Notes: generated by a model from the sequence alone, not told the origin. Shown: positions 1-7,625, numbered from the stretch's first letter. The stretch is 30,058 nt of DNA from JAIRTY01 sp050257395 (GCA_050257395.1 JBLMWU010000204.1:1-30058), one strand, 5' to 3'. Translations and numbers: made by a program.

Positions 1-42
1 CTGATAAGGATGAGGTCGGTGGTTCAAGTCCACCTAGGCCCA
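1..42 (+). tRNA. tRNA-Ile(GAU), 3' part only
   Basis: The window opens inside a tRNA. Bases 1-7 form an anticodon loop with GAT at 3-5. The 3' side of the anticodon stem follows (8-12), then a 5-nt variable loop (13-17), a 5-bp T stem with loop TTCAAGT (18-34), the 3' acceptor strand TAGGCCC (35-41) and discriminator A (42). GAU anticodon and acceptor sequence fit tRNA-Ile. The next bases are CCC, so CCA is not fully encoded. The 5' half lies outside the window. Confidence 0.9.
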
Positions 43-113
43 CCCAGGTCACAGCCCCAGCACCAGCCCCAATCTCGAGCTGCAGATGCGATTCGTTGTC
101 GATCATGCGTGTG

Positions 114-305
114 TCATCTGCGCCCGTAGCGGAGACTCGGATAACGGGTCCAGACGGAGCGGTGGTCAGCGAAGTAGGCCATGCGCGGGTCAAGCTGGTA
201 GAGCGTGTCGATCCAGGCGTGGACGTCGGGCAGGAGACCCGTCCCGTGATCCGTAAAGGGGCCTACGCGCGCGGGATCAGCAGCGCACGCAGCAGTTCCG
301 GCCAC
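114..305 (-). pseudogene. Short coding-like remnant, unrecognised
   Basis: This 63-aa reading frame lies just downstream of the hypothetical gene at 263-913, on the same strand in another frame, overlapping its end. From about base 250 to the stop its codons have mostly G/C third positions, and the residues look protein-like (for example LLPDVHAWIDTLYQLDPRM). The N-terminal part overlaps the neighbour and is probably not coding. It could be the frameshifted tail of that neighbour or a fragment of another gene. I do not recognise a family. No ribosome site is evident. Confidence 0.25.
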
Positions 306-913
306 CGCGGGCCGTCGTAAACACGCTCGGGCACCAGGTAGCGGTCGGCGCTGACGTTCCGGATCTGGTCGTCGCGGACCGGCAGCAGCACGAACTCCAC
401 CGAGAACGGCCGGGCTGCCCGGCCTAGTTCACGTTCAAGCTCGTGCACCACCTGGTTGGTACGCATATCGCGCCGCAGGGCCGCCTTGAACCCGGCCTCC
501 ATGCGGGCATTGTGCCAGTCCTGCGCCTCCCTCCACCGGCGGGCAACAGCCCGCTGCAGCGCGGGCCAGCCGGCCAGCCCGGAAAAGCCTTCCGGGCTGA
601 ACGCCATCACCGCAGGCGGATGGGAGGGGTCGAACGGCGGTGACAGCGGGGGCATCCCCGTCAGCGAGTACCACCAGCCCAGCCAGCCCGCGGCCAGATC
701 CGCGGCGTCTGACGGGTGGGTGCTCGGCTCCGGCAGCGGCTCGATATCCGTCGGCCCAGGCACCACGCCCCCCGGTGCGACGTCGATGCGCTCGGCGGCA
801 CGAAACCACAGCGCCACATCAAACGCCTCCGGCCACCGGTCCTCACTGATGCGCCAGGACGGCAAACCTGCCAACTGCACGGCGTGACCCCCACGAGCTG
901 CTGCACGAAGCAT
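263..913 (-). CDS. Hypothetical protein, about 216 aa
   Basis: I do not recognise this protein. It is soluble-looking, with no signal peptide or membrane segment, and rich in Trp and Pro. A W-rich stretch (AGWLGWWYSLTGMP) is followed by a charged helical part (RRWREAQDWHNARMEAGFK) and a C-terminal beta-like part with FSVEFVLLPVRDDQIRN. The start is uncertain: TTG at 937, ATG at 913 and GTG at 880 are all in frame. GTG 880 has a G-rich stretch about 7 nt upstream. The gene ends close to a short coding-like remnant in another frame (114-305), so its C-terminus may be frameshifted. It lies in the accessory stretch after tRNA-Ile. Confidence 0.55.
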   Translation of the reverse strand: MLRAAARGGHAVQLAGLPSWRISEDRWPEAFDVALWFRAAERIDVAPGGVVPGPTDIEPLPEPSTHPSDAADLAAGWLGWWYSLTGMPPLSPPFDPSHPPAVMAFSPEGFSGLAGWPALQRAVARRWREAQDWHNARMEAGFKAALRRDMRTNQVVHELERELGRAARPFSVEFVLLPVRDDQIRNVSADRYLVPERVYDGPRWPELLRALLIPRA

Positions 914-1012
914 GCGCCCCTGCGCGGCTTGAAGCAAGGTCCGCGGGACAGGACCTAGTGCTGGCTGGCAGCGACAATTTCGGTTCGGCTGATCTCCCTG
1001 CCGATCCGTCTC

Positions 1013-1975
1013 TCAGACCTGATGGTCTTCGCCGGCCAGATCGGGATCGAGTCCTGCCCGATGCAGGCGGGCGCGCGCTTCGTGCCGGGTGAGGATCTGC
1101 TCGGGATCGCCGTCGAGGGATCGGGTCTTGGCGTCGAATGCGCGCTGCCACAGTCCGGCGGCCCACAATGCCGCGTGGTCCTGGGACGTCCAGTGGCAGC
1201 CGCGGGCCTGTTGGTAAGCGTGGAGAAAGACGGCGCTGTCCTCGACACTGGCCAGCGGCGTCTCGCCGCCGATGCCGAGGAAGCTGACCGCGGCAAATCC
1301 GGCAATCGCCGGTTCAGGCTGGCAGATCACGCTGTCCCAGTCGTGCACGGCCATCAGTTCCGGGCCCTGCCAGCGCACGTTCTCCGGGTGCCAGTCGCCG
1401 TGCCCGATCACCGGGTCGCCAGCGTAGCCGCGCAGGTGGTCGCGGACGGCTGCAGCGACCCGGTCCAGCCACTGCGGTTCCTGGTGGGCGTTCAGGTCAA
1501 CGTCGCGATCCTCCGGCCTGGGCCACAGCCCTGGCTCGGTGTGGTCCCAGCCCACCCAGGACGGGGACGGCAGCAGGCTCGGCACCGACCCGGGGTCCGG
1601 CGCCAGTTCGACCAGGCGGGCCAGCGCAGCCGCCGACAGCGCAGCCAGCTCGCCTGCTGGCGGCTGGTCAATGTCCGGGACAAGCACCTCAGCGGAGGCG
1701 GCATAGCCGGACAGCGGCTGCAGGTCCACCAATGGCTCGGGGCACGGAAAGCCGGCTCTCCACAGTGCCCGGTGCACGGCCGCGCATCCGGCCAGCCGCG
1801 ACCCGCGGGGCCGCACCTTGACGACCACCTCCCGGCCGTCTGTCAGCCGGAGCCCCGTCACAGCGGACAAGTAGCCAGTGCTGAACAACTCGGCTGCTGG
1901 CGGCGCGCCCAGCCAGCGCGTGCACCAGTCGGCCAGCGCATCCGCTCCCACGGTTGGGCGGCGGGTCTCGGGCAC
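1013..1975 (-). CDS. Aminoglycoside phosphotransferase (APH)-family kinase
   Basis: This 320-aa protein has a protein-kinase-like phosphotransferase fold. The catalytic loop IGHGDWHPENVRW matches the APH/choline-kinase HGDxxxxN pattern. It is followed by AVHDWDSV, whose Asp would bind magnesium like the DFG Asp of kinases. The N-terminal lobe has a VVVKVRPRG stretch consistent with the ATP-binding lysine strand. The family moves the gamma-phosphate of ATP to small molecules such as aminoglycosides, macrolides, choline or homoserine. The substrate cannot be read from sequence, so drug resistance should not be assumed. The start is GTG at 1975 with only a weak G-rich ribosome site. It stands alone on the minus strand. 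Confidence 0.8.
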   Translation of the reverse strand: MPETRRPTVGADALADWCTRWLGAPPAAELFSTGYLSAVTGLRLTDGREVVVKVRPRGSRLAGCAAVHRALWRAGFPCPEPLVDLQPLSGYAASAEVLVPDIDQPPAGELAALSAAALARLVELAPDPGSVPSLLPSPSWVGWDHTEPGLWPRPEDRDVDLNAHQEPQWLDRVAAAVRDHLRGYAGDPVIGHGDWHPENVRWQGPELMAVHDWDSVICQPEPAIAGFAAVSFLGIGGETPLASVEDSAVFLHAYQQARGCHWTSQDHAALWAAGLWQRAFDAKTRSLDGDPEQILTRHEARARLHRAGLDPDLAGEDHQV

Positions 1976-2102
1976 GACCCCATCTTGCCGAAACGGCCAG
2001 CGTCACACGGTCTCATTGACGAGGGGGGCGCTGTCAGCGACCTGGCGCACCTGCGGCTGCCTGGCCGCCTCACCTACACGGAGACGCGATTCCCGGATTC
2101 GT

Positions 2103-2115
2103 TATAGTGAATACA
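2103..2115 (+). promoter_or_regulatory. Putative leaderless promoter of the YdeI-like gene
   Basis: TATAGT at 2103-2108 matches an actinobacterial -10 (TANNNT). The ATG begins only 7 nt downstream at 2115, where transcription would be expected to start. No Shine-Dalgarno sequence precedes the ATG. A clear -35 is not seen. A leaderless mRNA is inferred. Confidence 0.45.
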
Positions 2116-2675
2116 TGTCCCCGGTGACTCGGCGTCTGGAAGCGTCGGCAATTCGTTTCGAGGCCACGCTGCACACGATCGGCAAATGGACCATTGTGCG
2201 TTTGCCTGAGAAGGCAAGCGAGAAGCTTCCGTCGCGCGGCCAGGTGGCAGTGCAGGGGACGATCAATGGCCACGATTTCCAGACAGTGCTGGAACCTGAC
2301 GGTTGCTCTGGCCATTGGCTGAGAGTCGACAAAAAGCTGCAGCAGACCGCTCGGGTAAGTGCGGGTGACACGGCAACGCTCGAAATTGAGGTAACCAGGG
2401 ACTGGCCGGAGCCGAGCGTGCCAGAGGATTTTGAGGCAGCACTGGCGGCTGCCCCGCAGAAGATCCAGGACGTATGGAACGACATCACGCCGATGGCGCG
2501 CTGGGAATGGGTTCGCTGGGTGAATGCCACCAGGAATCCAGACACGCGAAGGCGGCGAGTCGACGTAAGTATGTCGAAAATGAAGAGCGGGAAGCGGCGG
2601 CCCTGCTGTTTCAACCTTGCCGCCTGCACCGACCCGGACATGTCAAGAAACGGCAGGCTCATCGAGCCCTTGTGA
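2115..2675 (+). CDS. YdeI/OmpD-associated family protein with DUF1905
   Basis: This 186-aa protein has an N-terminal DUF1905 barrel-like domain (residues about 10-90, with WTIVRLPEKASEKLPSRG and VQGTINGH). A C-terminal YdeI/bacteriocin-protection helical domain follows (PEDFEAALAAAP, ARWEWVRWVNATRNP, then SGKRRPCC). Such proteins are cytoplasmic and of poorly defined function; the family name comes from a link to bacteriocin tolerance. ATG 2115 is chosen because it begins the DUF1905 homology; the frame is open further upstream without family similarity. Its codons are visibly richer in A/T (TTT, AAA, AAT, CGT) than those of the neighbours, which suggests horizontal acquisition. It stands alone, with a putative leaderless promoter. 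Confidence 0.8.
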   Translation: MSPVTRRLEASAIRFEATLHTIGKWTIVRLPEKASEKLPSRGQVAVQGTINGHDFQTVLEPDGCSGHWLRVDKKLQQTARVSAGDTATLEIEVTRDWPEPSVPEDFEAALAAAPQKIQDVWNDITPMARWEWVRWVNATRNPDTRRRRVDVSMSKMKSGKRRPCCFNLAACTDPDMSRNGRLIEPL

Positions 2676-2810
2676 TCAGGTAACTGGGCAGGCCGCGCCA
2701 CCTGGCGATCTGCTGGCACACCCTGCGCTGACAGGCGATCCAGGCTCCCGATGCTGACGGGGTTCCAGAACACCGGTACGGCGGCGGGGCACCACCAGTT
2801 GCTGTCCCAC

Positions 2811-2824
2811 TAGAGTCTCGTGCG
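2811..2824 (+). promoter_or_regulatory. Putative leaderless promoter of the LysR gene
   Basis: TAGAGT at 2811-2816 fits a -10 element (TANNNT), and the GTG start lies exactly 7 nt after it at 2824. There is no ribosome site between them. The layout repeats that of the gene at 2115, so a leaderless transcript is inferred. A -35 is not obvious. Confidence 0.4.
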
Positions 2825-3801
2825 TGGACCTCGACGCCGTGCGGACCTTCGTCGCCGCCGCGGACGCGGGCCAGTTCCAGGAAGCCGCGGCGGCCCTGTC
2901 GATCACCCAGCAGGCTGTATCCAAGCGCATTGCGTCGCTGGAGAAAGACCTGGATGTGCGCCTGTTCATCCGCACGGCCCGCGGCGCCCAGCTCACGATC
3001 GACGGCCAGGCATTCCTGCCCCACGCCCGCGAACTCCTCCGGGTTGCAGAGCGAGCCGACGCGTCCGTCCGCCCAGGCCGGCGCGCGCTGCGCGTCGACG
3101 TGGTCAACCGGCGGGTCGCAACGGCAGTGCTCCTGCAGGACTTCTACCGCACGCATCCCGGGATCGAGCTGGATATCGTCACCCTCGATGCCGACGTCGA
3201 AGCCGCGGCCGCTGCTGTCGAGGCCGGGACGATCGACGCCACCTTCCACGGTGTTCCCCCGCAGCAGCATCTGCCGGAGGGGATCAGGACTGCCCGCGTG
3301 ATCAACGAGTCGCACGAGCTGCTCGTCGGACCCCGCCACCCGCTCGCCAACGCCCGCGCCGTCACGCCCGCGCAACTCGCCGGGCACCGCATCTGGATGC
3401 CCGGCCTGGCCGCCCGCGGAGAGGTGGCCGACTACTACGCCGAACTCGCCACCGCGTTCGGGCTGACCATCGACATGATCGGGCCGGTCTTCGGGAACGA
3501 GGCCCTGCTCGACGAGATCGCTGACTCATCGGACCTCGCGACCCTGGTCGGCGAACGCTCACGGTATCTATGGCCAGACAACTACGACCTGCGGCGCATA
3601 CCCATACGCGACCCGGCCCCCGTCTACCCGATGTCACTGATCTGGCGCGACGACAACCCCCATCCCGCGCTGGCCAGACTTCGCGGCTACCTCGACGCCA
3701 GGCGAACCGATGCACCCAGCGCCAAGGTCTGGATGCCGAACTGGGAACGACGGGCAGCCCCGGGGTCTTTCCCCCGTGACCACGCTGCTTCGGCATCGTG
3801 A
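2824..3801 (+). CDS. LysR-family transcriptional regulator
   Basis: This 325-aa protein begins with a LysR winged helix-turn-helix: residues 1-60 include MDLDAVRTFVAAADAGQFQE, then ALSITQQAVSKRIASLEKDL and the wing RLFIRTARGAQLT. A periplasmic-binding-protein-like effector domain follows, with the usual ESHELLVGPRHPLA segment. The start is GTG 2824, where the HTH begins. Its stop codon overlaps the start of the PP2C-like gene in a GTGA junction (3798-3801), so the two are probably co-transcribed and translationally coupled. The inducer and target genes are unknown. It is about 5 kb from the CO dehydrogenase genes and nothing links it to them. Confidence 0.88.
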   Translation: MDLDAVRTFVAAADAGQFQEAAAALSITQQAVSKRIASLEKDLDVRLFIRTARGAQLTIDGQAFLPHARELLRVAERADASVRPGRRALRVDVVNRRVATAVLLQDFYRTHPGIELDIVTLDADVEAAAAAVEAGTIDATFHGVPPQQHLPEGIRTARVINESHELLVGPRHPLANARAVTPAQLAGHRIWMPGLAARGEVADYYAELATAFGLTIDMIGPVFGNEALLDEIADSSDLATLVGERSRYLWPDNYDLRRIPIRDPAPVYPMSLIWRDDNPHPALARLRGYLDARRTDAPSAKVWMPNWERRAAPGSFPRDHAASAS

Positions 3802-4571
3802 TCGCCAAAGCGGGCACCATGCAGATCACCCACGCCACGGCCAGCGCGCCTGGCCTGGCCAACGAGGACTACGCGTGCGCCGGGGCAGACTGGGCCGTCG
3901 TCCTCGACGGTGCGACCGCCCCGGCGGGTGTGGACAGCGGCTGTGTACACGACGTGGTCTGGCTGGTGCGCCGGCTGGCCGCGGCGATCGCAACCCGGCT
4001 CCTGCTGGCCGGGGAATCCACCCTGCCGGACCTGCTGGCGGCTGCCATCGAGGACACCGCCAGGGCCCACACGGACACCTGCGACCTCGGCACCCCGGAC
4101 AGCCCGTCCTCAACGGTGTCCATCGTCCGCGTGCGGGGGGATGCGCTGGAGTACCTGACCCTGGGCGATTCACCGATCGTCGTGCGGCATCCCGATGAGT
4201 CATTCACGCACATTGCCGACGACCGGACTTCCCGCCTTCCGGGCGGGCGGCCCTACACCATTGAGCTCGTGCGCGCCCACCGCAACAGGACCGGCGGATT
4301 CTGGGTTGCCAGCACCGACCCCGATGCCGCCTACCAGGCGATCACCGGCAGCGTCCCGCTCGCCCAGGTGAGTGAGGCGGGACTGTTCACCGATGGGATA
4401 ACCCGGCTGCTGGACCGGTACGGCTACACCTGGCCTGTCATCTTCTCCGCACTCCGCAGTGGAGGACCGGCCCGCCTCATCAGCCTGGTACGTGCTGCCG
4501 AGCGCGAGCAGCCGCACCCCTACGGGAAGCAGCACGACGACGCGACCGCCGTCTACCTGGACAACCGGTAG
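3798..4571 (+). CDS. PP2C-like protein phosphatase domain protein
   Basis: This 257-aa protein carries the PPM/PP2C metal-binding pattern in order: ANEDYACAG near the N-terminus, VLDGAT (the VxDG motif), STVSIVRVRGD with YLTLGDSPI, LFTDGIT (SDG-like) and HDDATAVYL at the C-terminus. PP2C enzymes use two Mn/Mg ions to dephosphorylate Ser/Thr phosphoproteins, and the key acidic residues are visible. VLDGAT instead of VxDGxG places it in a divergent actinobacterial branch. GTG 3798 overlaps the LysR stop; ATG 3819 (MQITHATASAPG) is a plausible alternative start nearer the usual N-terminus. No membrane segment or sensor domain is fused. Its phosphoprotein target is unknown. Confidence 0.75.
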   Translation: MIAKAGTMQITHATASAPGLANEDYACAGADWAVVLDGATAPAGVDSGCVHDVVWLVRRLAAAIATRLLLAGESTLPDLLAAAIEDTARAHTDTCDLGTPDSPSSTVSIVRVRGDALEYLTLGDSPIVVRHPDESFTHIADDRTSRLPGGRPYTIELVRAHRNRTGGFWVASTDPDAAYQAITGSVPLAQVSEAGLFTDGITRLLDRYGYTWPVIFSALRSGGPARLISLVRAAEREQPHPYGKQHDDATAVYLDNR

Positions 4572-4582
4572 CACCCCGCACG

Positions 4583-4921
4583 CTATCGCAGGGAGTCATG
4601 GCCCACCGGCTCCGGGCGGATCAGGATCTGGTAAGCGCGCCCGTCCGTGGAGGCCAGGAAACCGCCGGTGTGCTGGAAGCCGAGTGCCGCCACCACCCGC
4701 TGGGCCCGCACGTTGAACTCCGCGATGGTCACCCGGAACGCGGGCGGCGCGAACCGGCGCCGCCCGAAGGCCAGCCCGGCCTGGATGGCGGCCCGGCCGA
4801 GTCCTTTCCCCGTCAGCTCCGGGCGCAGGCCGCCGCCGGTATCAAGCGCCGGCTCGTCGTAAGAGCCGCCCGGTGTCGAGGCGAAACAGTCTGCTGACCG
4901 GATGCCTGCTGCTAGCCGCAA
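4583..4921 (-). pseudogene. GNAT acetyltransferase lacking its N-terminal part
   Basis: The C-terminal half of a GNAT fold is clear. It has the acetyl-CoA-binding loop in LRPELTGKGLGRAAIQAG (R/QxxGxG/A type), then FRVTIAEFNVRAQRVVAALG, the standard beta5/alpha4 segment, and the end strand. GNATs of this kind are about 150-180 aa, but here only about 112 codons remain and the alpha1/alpha2 and beta1-beta3 part is missing. The first residues (MRLAAGIRSADCFASTPGG) enter directly at a family-like PGG-SYDEPALD segment. The upstream junction lies next to the stop of the full-length GNAT at 4925. A 5'-truncated gene is the simplest reading; a short functional protein is unlikely. Confidence 0.7.
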
Positions 4922-4924
4922 AGA

Positions 4925-5515
4925 TCAGCGGCGGGCGCTGATGTCGGTGTCCAGGAGGGAGAACATCACGCTGTCGCGCCGGCCCTGCGGGGTGGGCAGC
5001 CACGCCCGCAGCAGCCCCTCCCGGGTGAATCCGGCACGTTCCGCCACCCGCTGCGACGGCATGTTCTCAGGGGCCGTTATCAGCTGCAAGCGCTCGATGC
5101 CCAGGTCGGCGAAGGCCCAGCCGGACACGAGCCGGAGGGCCGACGTCGCCGAGCCCTGCCCGCGCGCGTCACGGCAGAGCCAGTAGCCGACCGTGCCAAG
5201 CCCCGGATCCGCCGGTGTGAGGTGCAGCCCGACCGTGCCCAGGCCGACCCCGGTATCCGCCCGCGCGATCACGAACACGGCACCCTCCCCGGCTGCCCAG
5301 TCGCGGGCGGCACGGGCCACGAACGCGCGCGCATCGGCCTGTGAGTAAGGGAACGGGATCGCGGGAACATGGCGGCTCAGCTCCCGGTCGCCGCAGGCCT
5401 CGGTGATCCACGGCACGTCATCGCCGGACAGACGGCGAAGGGCGACCCCGCCGGCGGCCAGTGGCGGGTCGGGGAAGGTGAGCCGCACAACCGGACGATA
5501 CAGCGCCGCCCGCAC
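4925..5515 (-). CDS. GNAT-family N-acetyltransferase, RimJ/RimL-like
   Basis: This 196-aa protein has a full GNAT fold. An N-terminal strand and helix (VALRRLSGDDVPWITEACGD) lead to a central VGLHLTPADPGLGTVGYWL. The acetyl-CoA loop is RDARGQGSATSALRLVSGWA, and the typical C-terminal IERLQLITAPENMPSQRVAE-RAGF segment follows. The DxLGxxxVGYW pattern and ENxxSQRVAERAGF are usual in RimJ/RimL-type transferases that acetylate protein N-termini or small amines. The actual substrate is unknown. The start is GTG 5515. Four nucleotides separate it from the truncated GNAT downstream, and a third GNAT lies upstream on the same strand, so this may be a local acetyltransferase cluster that is decaying. 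Confidence 0.82.
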   Translation of the reverse strand: MRAALYRPVVRLTFPDPPLAAGGVALRRLSGDDVPWITEACGDRELSRHVPAIPFPYSQADARAFVARAARDWAAGEGAVFVIARADTGVGLGTVGLHLTPADPGLGTVGYWLCRDARGQGSATSALRLVSGWAFADLGIERLQLITAPENMPSQRVAERAGFTREGLLRAWLPTPQGRRDSVMFSLLDTDISARR

Positions 5516-5533
5516 CTGATCCTGAGATGCTGC

Positions 5534-6004
5534 TCAGCGGGGAGTGGACCTCCGCGGCGTCCAGACCAGGAGTTCCTCGGCGGTCCCGAATCCTGCCCGC
5601 CGCTAGAACGGGATTGCCCGCTCCGTGGGGCTGAGCACCACCCGGGCAAAGGCGTTCTCGCGGGCGTAACCGAGCAACGCGTCCATGAGCTGCCGGCCGA
5701 TGCCCTGGTTGCGGTATGCCGTGAGCACAAACGCGTTGCCGAGGTAACCCCAGCGGCTCGGCGGGCGGCCCGGCCGTGGCATCCGCTCGAAGACCGCCAG
5801 GTTCATCATCCCCACCAGGCGCCCCTCTGCCGCCGCCACCCAGGTGATCCGCCGGGACGACTCCTGCTCGAACCAGGCCGCGAACCGCTCTTCGAAGCCC
5901 GGGTCACCGGGCGGCCCGTACTGCTCCAGCGTCCACTCGCGGCGCAGCCAGCTGATCGCCGCCAGGTCATCGTCACTGGCGAGCCGGATCGCAGCTTCGG
6001 TCAT
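5534..6004 (-). pseudogene. GNAT acetyltransferase with an in-frame TAG near the C-terminus
   Basis: From ATG 6004 the frame reads a GNAT domain: MTEAAIRLASDDDLAAI, the strand WVAAAEGRLVGMMNLAVF, AFVLTAYRNQGIGRQLMDAL (acetyl-CoA loop QGIGRQL) and VVLSPTERAIPF. Then comes TAG (5603-5605). After the TAG the same frame continues as RRAGFGTAEELLVWTPRRS to a TGA at 5534-5536. In GNATs this position is usually Tyr-x-x-x-GF, so a TAC/TAT to TAG change is the simplest explanation. The product stopped at TAG would be about 133 aa and lack the last strand. A GTG at 6025 is an alternative start. It may be a nonsense pseudogene, or a protein that tolerates loss of its last strand. Confidence 0.75.
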
Positions 6005-6052
6005 GGGACCACAATGTACGGGCACGGCCGCCCGCGGGCTGACGCTCCCGGG

Positions 6053-6418
6053 TCATGCCGAGGGGAGGTAACGGCCCAGGAAGTCGACGGAGCCCGCCAT
6101 CGCCTCGCCCGGCAGTTCGCCGTGGTCGCCGGGGTAGGCGTGCAGCCGCCTGTCCGTGCTCCCGAGCAGCTCGTAGAGCCCGGGTGGGTCCAGTGCCACG
6201 GCCGCCCATCCGCGGGCCACGCAGTGCCGGGCCAGGTCCACCAGGTGCGGGTTGCGTTTGTGCCCGGTGCGGCCGTGGCCGAACAGGACGGCCGGCCGGG
6301 GCCCGGTGCCGCCGGACGGGCTCCACAGCAGACCCGGCACGGGCTGGCCGTCCACCGTCAGCCGGAAGCCGCGTTCGGTGACCCCGGCCTGCTCTTGCAC
6401 CAGCGTGAGATCCGTCAT
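6053..6418 (-). pseudogene. Alpha/beta-hydrolase, N-terminal part only
   Basis: The 121-aa product begins MTDLTLVQEQAGVTERGFRL, then PVPGLLWSP and AVLFGHGRTGHKRNPHLVDL, which is the strand-oxyanion (HG) region of dienelactone-hydrolase-like alpha/beta hydrolases. It continues to GWAAVALDPPGLYELLG and ends at GEAMAGSVDFLGRYLPSA. Related enzymes have about 250-300 aa, so the nucleophile elbow (GxSxG), the acid and the catalytic His are absent. No continuation in another frame was seen before the next gene. ATG 6418 is chosen from homology; ATG 6433 is possible. It is most likely a 3'-deleted remnant, though a short protein that has lost catalysis cannot be excluded. Confidence 0.6.
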
Positions 6419-6500
6419 GACCCCGATCCTCATATCCGGGTTGCCGCGAACGGGCCGGACACACCCGTGAACCCTGCATGGAACAGGGTATGGGCGCGCC

Positions 6501-6926
6501 ATGAACTGGACCTGGAACGTACGGAGCAACGACGGCGCGATGAACGGGCTGGAGTTCGCCCGCTGCACCACGGCTGGCGGGTTCAGCCACGTGCTCGTCC
6601 ACGCCGCACCCGGCAACGCGAAGATCGAGATCATCGACAATGACGACAGGGTCGTGGCCCGGGCGGATCTGGAGCGCTCTGGCGACTACACCCCGATGAC
6701 CCTCATCGAGCTCGACGGGACGACCCTGCGGCGCAGCGAGGTGTGGCCCACCGCGGACATGCACGGGCTGCCGGTCCTGCTCGCCGGCGGGGAGGTGGGC
6801 ATCCTCCAGGACTGGCAGCATGCCCGGGACCACAGCTGGTGGCGCTGGTCGGTGGAGTTCTCCAACCACACCGGCCGCCCGGATGACTGGGCGCCGCCTG
6901 GCCAGCAGATCCGGACCGGTTCCTGA
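6501..6926 (+). CDS. Conserved hypothetical protein, 141 aa
   Basis: This is a small soluble protein without signal peptide or membrane segments, and no catalytic motif is evident. Recognisable blocks are SHVLVHAAPGNAKIEIIDND, DYTPMTLIELDG, LPVLLAGGEVGILQDWQHA and HSWWRWSVEFSNH. From memory these resemble a conserved actinobacterial family of unknown function; this was not checked. The fold looks beta-rich. The start is ATG 6501. It is the only plus-strand gene between the degraded minus-strand genes and the TetR gene, and seems to be transcribed alone. No function is proposed. Confidence 0.7.
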   Translation: MNWTWNVRSNDGAMNGLEFARCTTAGGFSHVLVHAAPGNAKIEIIDNDDRVVARADLERSGDYTPMTLIELDGTTLRRSEVWPTADMHGLPVLLAGGEVGILQDWQHARDHSWWRWSVEFSNHTGRPDDWAPPGQQIRTGS

Positions 6927-6972
6927 GCCCGCCGCGGCCCGGCCGTGCGGCTGCCCCACCGCCCGGGCGGCC

Positions 6973-7578
6973 TCACAGCCCGCTGACGATCGCGAAAGCC
7001 TGCCCGAGCAGCTCGTCCAGGCCGGGCGGGGCCGGGTCGCCGCCCTTGCGCAGCTCCCGGTGCCGGATCACCGCGCTGCGCAGCGCCGCCACCGCCACCC
7101 GGGCGATGACGTCCGCCTGGAAGTCGATGGCGCCGCCGGTCCCGGCGGTGCTGCCCGCCGCGGCCTCGAGCCTGGCGGCGATCGCGTCGGCGACGGCGCT
7201 CTCCAGCCGCAGCAGCGGGCGCTGGCCTGCCTGCCGCAGGCTGGCCAGGGGCCGGCTGGCAAAGGGTGACATCGGCGCCTGGGCGGCCGCGGACGCCATC
7301 GCGTGCCGCAGCGCGGTCAGGGGCGGCTCAGCCGGCGGCCGGGCCGTGATGGCCTCCTGCAGGACCGCCAGCCATGCCCGCCACTCGCCGGCGATCAGGT
7401 CTTCCTTGCCGTCGAAGTAGCGGTAGAACGTGCGGTGCGTGACGTTCGCGGCGCTGGCGATGTCCGCGACCGTGGTCGCCTCGTAGCCGCGCTCGGCGAA
7501 GAGCCGCTTGGCCGCGGCGGTCAGCGCGGCCCTGGTGGCCTGCTTGTTCGCCTCCCGGCGCCCCATCGGCTCTGCCAT
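6973..7578 (-). CDS. TetR-family transcriptional regulator
   Basis: This 201-aa regulator has an N-terminal TetR HTH (residues about 10-58): ATRAALTAAAKRLFAERGYE, then ATTVADIASAANVTHRTFYR and YFDGKEDLI. The C-terminal all-helical domain would bind the ligand and form the dimer; its ligand is unknown. ATG 7578 is chosen because GGGAGGATGATCAG gives a good ribosome site just upstream and the HTH then begins normally; the frame stays open upstream without homology. Two near-identical palindromes lie 20-60 bp upstream, arguing for autorepression. The upstream neighbour on the same strand is the PLDc_N gene. A repressed target gene is not obvious in the window. Confidence 0.88.
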   Translation of the reverse strand: MAEPMGRREANKQATRAALTAAAKRLFAERGYEATTVADIASAANVTHRTFYRYFDGKEDLIAGEWRAWLAVLQEAITARPPAEPPLTALRHAMASAAAQAPMSPFASRPLASLRQAGQRPLLRLESAVADAIAARLEAAAGSTAGTGGAIDFQADVIARVAVAALRSAVIRHRELRKGGDPAPPGLDELLGQAFAIVSGL

Positions 7579-7598
7579 CTGATCATCCTCCCACAGTT

Positions 7599-7612
7599 TG
7601 TCACATATGACA
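7599..7612. promoter_or_regulatory. TetR operator half of a tandem pair (proximal)
   Basis: TGTCACATATGACA is a 14-bp palindrome with one mismatch, 20 bp upstream of the TetR ATG. It has the same arms (TGTCA/TGACA) as the perfect copy at 7626-7639. Binding by the adjacent TetR protein is inferred. Confidence 0.65.
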
Positions 7613-7625
7613 CTTCGCAGTAACT

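Noticed and set aside
2676..2823. Possible small gene between the YdeI-like and LysR genes
   Set aside because: No frame with ribosome site and coding-like codons; only the LysR promoter is supported.
5369..6643. 424-codon plus-strand frame across the GNAT/hydrolase region
   Set aside because: The minus strand carries GNAT motifs here, and this frame has no recognisable domain.
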